This document shows positions 1 to 7,259 of a stretch of 40,993 nt of DNA, one piece after another. The notes beneath the pieces were generated by a model. It worked only from the letters and a program-made list of their open reading frames with translations. It ran no database searches and was not told the origin of the DNA. The position numbers and the translations under genes were made by a program. This DNA comes from an uncultured Bacteroidales bacterium (lineage in GTDB: Bacteria; Bacteroidota; Bacteroidia; Bacteroidales; P3): NCBI GenBank assembly GCA_946406015.1, contig CAMJJD010000016.1:1-40993 (forward strand), given 5' to 3'. Every line of letters starts with the position of its first letter. The stretch's first letter is position 1.

Positions 1-2
1 AG

Positions 3-986
3 ACTCCCACGTTGTTCGCCGTCTTCCGCGAGCACTACCACTGGGCCGACCTGCTGCACACTTCGACCATCGCCGACTACAACCGCATCGTGCACAACGG
101 CGGCGGGCAGGACCTTATCCTGCTGGCCGAGGCGCTGCATGAAAAGAAGTATGCCGAGATTGCCGAACAGGTGCGCCAGAGCGGTGCCCGCATGGTGCTG
201 CTGGCAGGTCCGAGCAGCTCGGGCAAGACGACGTCGTGCCGCCGCCTGAGCGTGCAGCTCTCGGTGCTGGGCTACGATGTCAACCAGCTGTCGCTCGACG
301 ACTACTTCATGGATCGCGACCGTACCCCCAAGCTGCCCAACGGGGAGTACGACTTCGAGAGTGTCGACGCCCTCGACATCCCGCTGCTCAACGAGCACCT
401 CAACGCCCTGTTCCGCGGCGAAGAGGTGAAGATACCCACGTTCGACTTCAAGAAAGGCGAACCTTTCTACAGCGGCAAGACGCTGCAACTGGGTCCCCGC
501 AGCATACTGGTGGTGGAAGGCATCCACGCCCTCAACCCCAAGCTGACGGCCGAGATTGACGAGGCGCTGAAGTTCAAGGTCTATGTCAGCGCCCTGACAC
601 AGCTCTCCATCGACGACCAGAACATTATCCACGGCACCGACAACCGGCTGGTGCGCCGGCTGGTGCGCGACAACAACTTCCGCGGCTGGGACGCCTACCA
701 GACGCTGCACCGCTGGCCCGAAGTGGTGCGCGGCGAGCGCAAGCATATCTTTCCCTATCAGGAGAACGCCAACGTGATGTTCAACAGCGCGCTGCTCTAC
801 GAGCTGGGCGTGCTGAAGCGTTATGCCGAGCCGTTGCTGAAACAGGTGCCCCAAGACTGCGAGGAGTATTCCATCGCACAACAGCTGCTCGACTTCTCGG
901 AGCTGCTGCTGCCCATAGACGACAAGTTCATCCCCCACAACTCGATTATGCGCGAGTTCCTGGGAGGGAGTGCGTTTGAGTACTAA
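3..986 (+). CDS. Nucleoside kinase, uridine kinase family (5' end cut by window)
   Basis: The reading frame is open from the first bases of the window, so the N-terminus is missing; the stop is TAA at 984-986. The visible part has a phosphoribulokinase/uridine-kinase fold: a Walker A loop GPSSSGKTTSC near base 207, followed by LSLDDYFMDR and DFESVDALD, which resemble the substrate-binding acidic segments of uridine kinases. In Bacteroidota such kinases are usually about 550 residues, with an N-terminal TGS/threonyl-tRNA-synthetase-like part before the kinase; the segment at the window edge (FREHYHWADLLHTSTIADYN) fits the junction of such a protein. The likely role is cytosolic phosphorylation of a nucleoside, probably uridine or cytidine, in pyrimidine salvage. 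The exact substrate is inferred from the family only. Confidence 0.8.
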   Translation, partial: TPTLFAVFREHYHWADLLHTSTIADYNRIVHNGGGQDLILLAEALHEKKYAEIAEQVRQSGARMVLLAGPSSSGKTTSCRRLSVQLSVLGYDVNQLSLDDYFMDRDRTPKLPNGEYDFESVDALDIPLLNEHLNALFRGEEVKIPTFDFKKGEPFYSGKTLQLGPRSILVVEGIHALNPKLTAEIDEALKFKVYVSALTQLSIDDQNIIHGTDNRLVRRLVRDNNFRGWDAYQTLHRWPEVVRGERKHIFPYQENANVMFNSALLYELGVLKRYAEPLLKQVPQDCEEYSIAQQLLDFSELLLPIDDKFIPHNSIMREFLGGSAFEY

Positions 987-999
987 TTTTATTTAAGGG

Positions 1000-1140
1000 T
1001 AGTTAAAGAAGTTAAAGAAGTTATCGCGCTACGCGCTAGTAGTTAAAGACAAATGCACTTTGGACAACACAGCAGGGCAGGACAGCGCTATTGTCTTTAA
1101 CCACTTTAACTTCTAGCGAAGCGATATCTTCTTCAACTGT
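1000..1140. repeat. Imperfect inverted repeat with 9-bp tandem units
   Basis: The left arm (about 1000-1052) starts with tandem copies of a 9-base unit, GTTAAAGAA. The right arm (about 1091-1140) is an imperfect reverse complement. An 11-base block, GTTAAAGACAA, at 1042-1052 is matched exactly by its complement at 1091-1101. Both arms also carry related short palindromes rich in CGCTA/TAGCG. The loop of about 38 bases codes for nothing visible. The element fills the spacer between the kinase stop and the aroK stop, two convergent genes, so it could also act as a transcription end, although no clear T-run follows it. Confidence 0.65.
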
Positions 1141-1612
1141 CCAAATAAGGATTTATCCCGTCGACAATCAGGGGAGCCCGCAGGTAGATGGGCTCCCTTT
1201 CTTTCAGCTGCCGCTCGATGAGGGCACGCATCTCGGGTTCGGGGAGTCCGTGCATGAGGGGGCGCGGATTGCGGCTGCGCAAGGCGCGCTCGACGAGGGC
1301 GTCGACAGGCATCTGAAGGTATACGGCCGTGCCGTGGGCGAGGATGAAATCCATGTTGTCGCCATAGCAGGGGGTGCCGCCGCCGGTGGCGATGACGACA
1401 TTGTCGAGGTCGGCGGTGGAGTGCAGCATCTGCGTCTCGAGGGTGCGGAAAGCCGCCTCGCCGAAGCGTTGGAAGAACATGGGCACGGTGTAGTGGTAGC
1501 GGGCCTCGAAGGCTCGGTCAAGGTCGAGGTAGTCCATCCCCTTGGCCTCGGCCAACTTGCGGCCGAACGTGGTCTTGCCACAATACATGTATCCAACTAA
1601 ATAATACTTCAT
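1133..1612 (-). CDS. aroK: Shikimate kinase
   Basis: This enzyme phosphorylates shikimate to shikimate 3-phosphate in the cytosolic chorismate pathway. The start MKYYLVGYM is chosen because the family begins with the first strand directly before the P-loop; an ATG five codons upstream (1627) is the alternative. The P-loop reads GYMYCGKTTFG, with Tyr-Cys where most members have Gly-Ser or Gly-Cys. DLDRAFEARY gives the Mg/shikimate Asp, FRTLE the conserved Arg-Glu region, and ATGGGTPCY the Gly-Gly-Gly shikimate loop. About 159 residues is close to the normal 160-175. It lies 31 bases downstream of recN in the same direction. A second shikimate-pathway gene, aroQ, lies elsewhere in the window. 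Confidence 0.9.
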   Translation of the reverse strand: MKYYLVGYMYCGKTTFGRKLAEAKGMDYLDLDRAFEARYHYTVPMFFQRFGEAAFRTLETQMLHSTADLDNVVIATGGGTPCYGDNMDFILAHGTAVYLQMPVDALVERALRSRNPRPLMHGLPEPEMRALIERQLKEREPIYLRAPLIVDGINPYLDS

Positions 1613-1643
1613 ACCATTACCAATCATATCGCCCTTACTGGGT

Positions 1644-3299
1644 TCATTTCGCCATCAGTTCTTTGGCGGTCTGGAGGGCCGCTTTGGTGGGCGGGTCGGA
1701 GCTGAGCATGGTGGCCACCTCGGTGACACGCTCGGACGGGACGAGTTCGCGGATGAGCGACACGGTGCGGTCGGCCTCGTTCTCCTTGTATACCTTGAGG
1801 TGCTGCGAGGCACGCGCGGCAATCTGCGGAAGGTGGGTGATGGCCACCACCTGCATGTGGCCGGCCATACGTTCCATCATGCGACCTACGGCGACGCTGA
1901 TGTCGCCGCTGACGCCGGTGTCTATCTCGTCGAAGATGATGGTAGGCAGAAGGTTGTGCGAAGTGAGCATGCTCTTGACGGCCAGCATCAGGCGCGAGAG
2001 CTCGCCGCCAGACGCCACCTTGGCCAGGTCGCGCATGGCGCCGCCACGGTTGGCGTTGAAGAGGAACTGCACGGCATCGTGACCCAGAGGGCCGTAGGTG
2101 GCGGCAGGCGTCAGCTCGACATTGAAGCGGGCTTCGGGCATGCCCAGTTCGTTGAGGGCGGGGAGCAAATGTTCTGCCAGCAGCTTGCCCGCCTGACGGC
2201 GGCTCTCGGTGAGTGCCTCGGCGGCTGCCTGCATGGCGGTATACGCTTTGTCGACTTGCTCCATAAGCTGCTGGATGCGGTCGTCGAGGGTGGCGATAGA
2301 CTGCAGACGGGCATCCAACTCGTCGCGCAGGGCGATGAGTTGGGGAATTCCTTCCACCCCATGCTTCTTCTCGAGTCGATAGATTAACGCCAGACGCTCG
2401 TCGACCTGCTGCTGCCGGTCGGGGCTGTAGGCGATGGCATCGACGGTGGATTGCAGTTCGCTGTTGATATCGTCGAGCTCAATGAGGGAGGACTCGAGGC
2501 GCTGCAGCAACGCCTCCACATCGGGGTGATAGGAAGCAATATGGCCCAAGGCGTTCTTTCCCTGTCTCAGCCGTGAAAGCACCGACTGTTCCGTGTCGTC
2601 GTCGAGCAACGAGGCCGTCTCGGCAAGGGCTTGACGAATGGCTTCGGCATGGGCCAGCAGCTGCGATTCCTGCTCGAGGGATTCCTGCTCGTCGGCTTGC
2701 AGACGTGCTTCGTTGAGTTCGTCCCATTGGAATTGCAGGTAGTCCTGTTCCTTGCGGTTCTGTGCTTCGGTGGTGGTCAACTCCTCGAGCTGATGCTTGA
2801 GAGAGCCATACTCACGGTAGGCGGCCTGATATCTCACGGCAGGGGAATCGGAGGCGAGGGTGTCGAGCAGGTGCAGACGGAAAGAGCTGTCGGCCAGCGT
2901 GAGGGTCTGATGCTGCGAGTGGATATCGATGATGCGAGCGCCCAGTGATTTGAGGAAAGGCAGCTGCACGGGGGTGTCGTTGGCGAAAGCACGGCTCTTA
3001 CCTGACGGCAGAATCTCGCGTCGCAGCACGAGCTGGTCGTCGTAGTCGACATCAGACTCATCGAAGAGGGGCTTCAGGCCCAATCCAACAATATCGAACT
3101 GCGCCTCAACGACACATTTGCGTTCCTTTTCAGCCAGCACGGCGCTGTCGGCACGCTGGCCAAGGAGCAATCCTAGGGCGCCCAGCAAGATGCTCTTGCC
3201 GGCGCCTGTCTCACCCGTGATAGCCACAAAACCGTCGCCAAAGCGGATGTCAGTCTCGCGGATAAGGGCGTAGTTTTCGATATGGAGAGTTTGAAGCAT
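1644..3299 (-). CDS. recN: DNA repair protein RecN
   Basis: RecN is an SMC-like ATPase that acts in double-strand-break repair. The N-terminal Walker A is GETGAGKS (residues 29-36), directly after the LHIENYALI strand typical of RecN. A QHQTL motif follows, and the middle is a long Glu/Gln/Leu-rich coiled coil (about residues 150-370). The C-terminal ABC head has the signature SGGELSRLMLAVK, Walker B TIIFDEIDTGVSG and the H-loop VVAITHLPQIAA. The length of 551 is normal. The gene starts right at the left boundary of the inverted-repeat cassette holding the four-helix-bundle gene, so any co-transcription with sufS must pass through that hairpin. Confidence 0.96.
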   Translation of the reverse strand: MLQTLHIENYALIRETDIRFGDGFVAITGETGAGKSILLGALGLLLGQRADSAVLAEKERKCVVEAQFDIVGLGLKPLFDESDVDYDDQLVLRREILPSGKSRAFANDTPVQLPFLKSLGARIIDIHSQHQTLTLADSSFRLHLLDTLASDSPAVRYQAAYREYGSLKHQLEELTTTEAQNRKEQDYLQFQWDELNEARLQADEQESLEQESQLLAHAEAIRQALAETASLLDDDTEQSVLSRLRQGKNALGHIASYHPDVEALLQRLESSLIELDDINSELQSTVDAIAYSPDRQQQVDERLALIYRLEKKHGVEGIPQLIALRDELDARLQSIATLDDRIQQLMEQVDKAYTAMQAAAEALTESRRQAGKLLAEHLLPALNELGMPEARFNVELTPAATYGPLGHDAVQFLFNANRGGAMRDLAKVASGGELSRLMLAVKSMLTSHNLLPTIIFDEIDTGVSGDISVAVGRMMERMAGHMQVVAITHLPQIAARASQHLKVYKENEADRTVSLIRELVPSERVTEVATMLSSDPPTKAALQTAKELMAK

Positions 3300-3306
3300 A
3301 TTCTAT

Positions 3307-3340
3307 TTAGGAGTTAAGGAGACAGGAGTTAAGGAGTTAT
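3307..3340 (+). repeat. Left arm of inverted repeat around the four-helix-bundle gene
   Basis: This arm is built from 7-8 base units of the type GGAGTTA(A), with one variant unit GGAGACA. It begins 8 bases outside the recN start codon. Its reverse complement is the arm at 3766-3800. The two differ by one inserted base and two substitutions and share an exact core of about 22 bases. In RNA the pair would close a stem of more than 30 pairs around the 372-base gene. Confidence 0.85.
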
Positions 3341-3371
3341 GACAATTGTTTTTGACTCAATCACTCTGCCG

Positions 3372-3743
3372 TCATTCCCAGTTTTTTCTGTTTACTATTG
3401 CATTACTATACCCATTAAGCAACTTGCTTGTTTCTTCTATTTCATCTATCATCTTGGAGGCCTCTTCTTCAGAGATATAGCCAATATCAACAGAAAGAAT
3501 GATATAGCATCGACATTCTTCCAAACTTCCTTGTGAGTAGTTAAGAAAACGTAGTTTGTCATCTTTTCCAAGACGTTTATAGCCTTCTGCTATATTTGCA
3601 GCAATGGAGACAGCAGCTCTTCTAAATTGAGAGATAAGTCCAAACTTCTCGTTATCTGGGAACTTTCGAGTTATCGTATAGACATGTTTAATAAATATCC
3701 GTGCTTTTTGCCAAGCTATAATATCTTCAAATCTTGTTGTCAT
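3372..3743 (-). CDS. Four-helix-bundle protein (23S rRNA intervening-sequence protein family)
   Basis: This 123-residue protein has the family hallmarks: FEDIIAWQKA at the N-terminus, FPDNEKFGLISQFRRAAVSI (about residues 28-47), NIAEGYKR and FLNYSQGSLEE. The family (Pfam 23S_rRNA_IVP, TIGR02436) was first seen as open reading frames inside intervening sequences of 23S rRNA; its members form pentameric helical bundles, and the Avd proteins of diversity-generating retroelements are relatives. The molecular role is not settled. Here there is no rRNA and no reverse transcriptase nearby. The gene is clearly A+T-richer than its neighbours, has a good Shine-Dalgarno sequence, and is enclosed by an inverted repeat, all of which suggest acquisition by transfer. 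It lies between sufS and recN, in the same direction. Confidence 0.9.
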   Translation of the reverse strand: MTTRFEDIIAWQKARIFIKHVYTITRKFPDNEKFGLISQFRRAAVSIAANIAEGYKRLGKDDKLRFLNYSQGSLEECRCYIILSVDIGYISEEEASKMIDEIEETSKLLNGYSNAIVNRKNWE

Positions 3744-3751
3744 TATATTAT

Positions 3752-3757
3752 CTCCTT
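3752..3757 (-). promoter_or_regulatory. Shine-Dalgarno site of the four-helix-bundle gene
   Basis: AAGGAG lies 8 bases before the ATG at 3741-3743 (minus strand). Such sites are rare in Bacteroidota and I see none at the neighbouring genes, so this supports the chosen start and hints at a foreign origin. Confidence 0.6.
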
Positions 3758-3765
3758 GTATTGTC

Positions 3766-3800
3766 TTAACTTCTTAACTCCTGTCTCCTTAACTTCCTAA
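3766..3800 (-). repeat. Right arm of inverted repeat around the four-helix-bundle gene
   Basis: This is the inverted partner of 3307-3340, with the same GGAGTTA-type units around a GGAGACA unit on the minus strand. It overlaps the sufS stop codon: the TAG at 3797-3799 is part of the repeat, so the element abuts or replaces the end of sufS. Confidence 0.85.
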
Positions 3801-4999
3801 TTCAGCATCGGCAAGATGCGCTCCAGCGCGGCGATGAAGGCGTCGACCTCATCGCGGGTGTTGTAGACGGCGAAAGAGGCACGGACGGTTCCAGGGATGT
3901 CGTAACGGTCCATGACGGGCTGGGTGCAGTGGTGGCCAGTACGCACGGCGACGCCAAGTTGGTCGATGAGAGTGCCCACGTCGTAAGGATGGGCTTCGCC
4001 GACGAGGAACGACAGCACGGCGGCTTTCTCAGGAGCTGTGCCGAAGAGGCGCACGCCAGGGATTTCCCGGATACGGGCGGTGGCGTAGTGCAGCAGGTCG
4101 GCCTCATGGGCGGCGATGGTGTCGATGCCCACTTGTTGCATGAAGTCGATGGCGCAGCCCAGTCCCAGCACGTCGCCCACCGACGGAGTGCCAGCCTCGA
4201 ACTTGAAGGGCAGATGGTTGTAGGTGGTACGTTCGAAGGTCACCTCTTCAATCATCTCTCCCCCACCCTGGTAAGGGGGCAGCTCGTCAAGCATCTCCTG
4301 ACGGCCAAACATCACGCCGACGCCCATGGGGGCGTACATCTTGTGACCCGAGAAACAGTAAAAGTCGCAGCCGAGGGCCTGCACGTCGACCTTAAGGTGA
4401 GATATGGCCTGAGCGCCGTCGACCAACACCGGAACATTATGGGCATGAGCCATGCGGACTATTTCGGCCACCGGATTGACGGTGCCGAGGGTGTTGGAGA
4501 CGTGCGTCACGGCGACGAGACGAGTCTTCTCGTTGAAGAGACGGCTGTAGGCGTCGAGGTCGAGCACGCCGACGTCGCTGAAGGGGATGGGGCGCAGACG
4601 GGCGCCAGCCAGCTGCCACGGCACGATATTGGAATGGTGCTCCATACCGGAGACGATGACCTCGTCGTCACCCTGGAAGAAACGTCGGGCGAAGCTGGAG
4701 GCTACCAGATTGATGCTCTCGGTGGTGCCGCGGGTGAAGACAATCTCCTCGTGGCTGCGTGCACCGATGAACTGCTGCACCTGCCGGCGCACCGCCTCGT
4801 AGCGGTCGGTGGCCACGGCGGCAAGATGGTGGGCACCACGGTGGATATTGGCGTTGAGGTGGGCGTAGTAGTCCGACAAAGTGTCAATGACCGCCTGCGG
4901 TTTCTGCGTCGTGGCGGCATTGTCGAGATAGACGAGTCGGTGGCCGTGCACCTCGGTGTCGAGGATGGGGAATTGGGAGCGTATGTCGGAAAGGTTCAT
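3797..4999 (-). CDS. sufS: Cysteine desulfurase SufS (group II)
   Basis: This PLP enzyme removes sulfur from cysteine for Fe-S cluster assembly. Visible hallmarks are YLDNAATTQKP near the N-terminus, RGTTESINLVA, MEHHSNIVPWQ (PLP-stacking His), DGAQAISH, the PLP lysine K220 in SGHKMY, and the persulfide Cys C358 in RTGHHCTQP, with the one-residue spacing of SufS rather than the long loop of IscS. The length of 400 is normal. The start codon overlaps the stop of the upstream DedA gene by 3 bases (ATGA). The usual sufBCD partners are not in the window, so they must lie elsewhere. The stop codon lies in the inverted-repeat arm. Confidence 0.95.
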   Translation of the reverse strand: MNLSDIRSQFPILDTEVHGHRLVYLDNAATTQKPQAVIDTLSDYYAHLNANIHRGAHHLAAVATDRYEAVRRQVQQFIGARSHEEIVFTRGTTESINLVASSFARRFFQGDDEVIVSGMEHHSNIVPWQLAGARLRPIPFSDVGVLDLDAYSRLFNEKTRLVAVTHVSNTLGTVNPVAEIVRMAHAHNVPVLVDGAQAISHLKVDVQALGCDFYCFSGHKMYAPMGVGVMFGRQEMLDELPPYQGGGEMIEEVTFERTTYNHLPFKFEAGTPSVGDVLGLGCAIDFMQQVGIDTIAAHEADLLHYATARIREIPGVRLFGTAPEKAAVLSFLVGEAHPYDVGTLIDQLGVAVRTGHHCTQPVMDRYDIPGTVRASFAVYNTRDEVDAFIAALERILPMLN

Positions 5000-5766
5000 T
5001 TGCGGTGTTTTTTAACGACTGCACGGATGACGAAGAAGGCCACCACGGCGGCGAAGAGTACGACGATGATGATGGAGAGCTGGTGGCTGTAGCGCTCGAT
5101 GACCGACGGATCGGCTGCCTTGTAGGCCAGGTAGCCCAGCAGGGCGAGGATACAGTTCCACGCCAGCGCGCCGAGCGTGGTGAAGAGGCAGAAGGCGCCG
5201 AGGTTCATCCGCGAGAGGCCGGCGGGGATGCTGATAAGCTGGCGGATGACAGGAATAAAGCGCCCCACGAGGGTGGACACCACGCCGTGGTCGTTGAAGT
5301 ATACCTCAGCCCGCTGCACCTTCTCCTTGGAGAGCTGCAGCAGGTGTCCCAGTTTGCTCTCGGCAAAGGCATAGACGATGGGGCGTCCCAACCACATGGA
5401 GAGGAAGTAATTGATGAGCGCGCCGAGCAGTGCGCCGAGGGTGCCGAAGAGCACGACGAGCCATATCTTCATGCCGCCCTTGCTGGCGGGGTTGGCTGCC
5501 ACATAGACGGCAGGCGGGATAACCACCTCGGAGGGGAAGGGGATGAAGCTGCTCTCGAGCGTCATCAGGCCGCCGACTGCCAAGTAGTTCATGTGTGCAT
5601 CATACCAATGCAGCACCGAAGCCACCCAACCGCTGCGGTTGGTGTCGACGGCTTCAGCAATGTTGGCAGCGTCCTGTGCCTGGACGGTCATCGGTTGCGC
5701 CACAAAGAGCAATGCCACAAGCAGCAGCAAGGGGCGCAAAGTATTTCTCGTAGGATGTTTCTCCAT
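4996..5766 (-). CDS. DedA family membrane protein with an added signal peptide
   Basis: The SNARE-associated/DedA (VTT) domain covers about residues 65-235. It shows the E-x-FxPFPSEVVIPPA re-entrant segment and GRFIPVIRQLISIPAG, which is the conserved F/Y-x-R-x-x-P-x-x-R motif needed for activity. The family acts in undecaprenyl-phosphate or phospholipid flipping in the inner membrane. Unusually, the protein begins with a signal-peptide-like stretch (LLLLVALLFVAQPMTVQAQ) and about 30 polar residues before the first DedA helix, making it longer (256) than the common 200-220. A last hydrophobic helix and a basic tail end the protein. It overlaps sufS by 3 bases and follows the TPR gene. Confidence 0.88.
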   Translation of the reverse strand: MEKHPTRNTLRPLLLLVALLFVAQPMTVQAQDAANIAEAVDTNRSGWVASVLHWYDAHMNYLAVGGLMTLESSFIPFPSEVVIPPAVYVAANPASKGGMKIWLVVLFGTLGALLGALINYFLSMWLGRPIVYAFAESKLGHLLQLSKEKVQRAEVYFNDHGVVSTLVGRFIPVIRQLISIPAGLSRMNLGAFCLFTTLGALAWNCILALLGYLAYKAADPSVIERYSHQLSIIIVVLFAAVVAFFVIRAVVKKHRK

Positions 5767-5827
5767 AGTAGGCTGTATTTTTGACAGGGGTTTCTTATCG
5801 ATCTTTGGCTTTTTAAAAACAAGGATG

Positions 5828-7240
5828 TCATTCTATTACAAATGACTGCTCCTCTCCGGGGAGACCATGGGGCACCAACGGCCCGAGGCGGGGATGGTGC
5901 ACAATCTCGGGACACAGCTCGGCCAGGGCTTCGGGGTTCACATACGGCAACACGTGGCTGGCGCGGTTGTAGCGATTGGTGTAGAAGTAGGCGGCGGCGA
6001 GATAGGTGCAATAGAATGGGTGCTGGGGATACAGTTCGAGTGACTCCTCGGCAAACTGGATGAGGATGTCGTACACCTTGTGCTTGTAGAGGAACTGTGT
6101 GTAGCGCTGGCACATCATCTCGGAGCAGTCGTTGGCCATCATCGTGCGCTCGAAATAGTCGCTGGCAGCGTCGAAATTACCCAGACTGTCATAGATGACT
6201 GCAGCGGAGAAGAGCACATCGGCGCTTTCGGGAGACAGGCGGAGCGCCTTGCGGACGAGCGGCAAGGCGGTACTCAAATCGTCGGCGACAGCATAAGCCA
6301 GCGCCAATGCAGCGACAGCGGTGGGGTCGTCGGGGTTTTCCTCGACTGCCTTACGGTAGTATACCAGCGCCATGTCGATATTCTCGACCCGCATATAGAT
6401 GGTGGCCACCATGCGGTAGAGGGTCGAGCGGTTGGAGACATAGTCGCGGGCACGCAGCAGGGCTGTCACGGCATCGGCCGTTTTCCCCATATAGTCCAAC
6501 GTCTCCGAGAGGTCGGTGTAGGCGGTGAAGTTGGTCTTGTCGATGGCGATGGAATACTCGTAGGCGTCGATGGCCTTCTCGAGAAGTCCCATCTCGCGGT
6601 ACAGGGTGCCCAGCCCCTGCCAAGCTTCGCTGCTGTAGGGGTGCTCGCCGACAAACGATTTCAGGTAGGTCACGGCATCCTCCATATTGTTTGACTGGAT
6701 GGCCGTGTCGACATAGTTAAAGAGCGTCGCCGAGTCGTAACTGTCGGTGTCGAGCGCCAACTGATAGTAGCGGATGGCCTTGTCGAAGTCGTTCAGGTGG
6801 TAATACTCTTCGGCGATGTTGGCATAGACACGTCCCAGTAGCCATCCGTCATTGGCAGCCTCCATGAAGAGTTCGATAGCTTTCTCATGCTCACCCATGG
6901 CTCCATAGGCCACACCCATGGAATAGGCCACGTCGGTGTTGCCGGGCTCCTGCCGACGGAGCGTCTTGATGATACGCATGGCGTCGTCGTACTGTTCCTT
7001 GGCAATAAAAAGGTGGGCGCGGCGAAGTTTCACTATGGTGCTGTCGGGATAAAGTTGCTCGGCATACTCAACGGCGCGTTCCAACGGGGCTATGTCGTTC
7101 ACCTCAAAATAGTAGTCCATGATCACTTCCAGCTCGTCCACGTCGAAGAAGCGCTGCCCTCCACGAAGGACAGTGTTCTCGAAGTCGAGGACCAACTGGC
7201 GTTCCTCTTCGTCAAAATCCTTGAATCTATCTTTATCCAT
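5828..7240 (-). CDS. Tetratricopeptide-repeat protein
   Basis: This 470-residue soluble protein has no signal peptide or membrane segment. It begins with an acidic head (MDKDRFKDFDEEERQLV), then at least ten tandem TPR units of about 34 residues; clear examples are AYSMGVAYGAMGEHEKAIELF, AWQGLGTLYREMGLLEKAID and ALVYYRKAVEENPDDPTAV. TPR arrays mediate protein-protein contacts. It follows sprA by 19 bases in the same direction, so the two are probably co-transcribed, but a link to secretion is inference from position only. The C-terminal part (YFYTNRYNRASHVLPYVNPEAL) is less repeat-like. No enzyme domain is seen. Confidence 0.85.
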   Translation of the reverse strand: MDKDRFKDFDEEERQLVLDFENTVLRGGQRFFDVDELEVIMDYYFEVNDIAPLERAVEYAEQLYPDSTIVKLRRAHLFIAKEQYDDAMRIIKTLRRQEPGNTDVAYSMGVAYGAMGEHEKAIELFMEAANDGWLLGRVYANIAEEYYHLNDFDKAIRYYQLALDTDSYDSATLFNYVDTAIQSNNMEDAVTYLKSFVGEHPYSSEAWQGLGTLYREMGLLEKAIDAYEYSIAIDKTNFTAYTDLSETLDYMGKTADAVTALLRARDYVSNRSTLYRMVATIYMRVENIDMALVYYRKAVEENPDDPTAVAALALAYAVADDLSTALPLVRKALRLSPESADVLFSAAVIYDSLGNFDAASDYFERTMMANDCSEMMCQRYTQFLYKHKVYDILIQFAEESLELYPQHPFYCTYLAAAYFYTNRYNRASHVLPYVNPEALAELCPEIVHHPRLGPLVPHGLPGEEQSFVIE

Positions 7241-7259
7241 TGTATACTGTTACTTTAGG

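Noticed and set aside
3372-3743. Diversity-generating retroelement accessory protein (Avd)
   Set aside because: The family is related, but there is no reverse transcriptase, template repeat or variable-repeat target in the window, so a retroelement is not supported.
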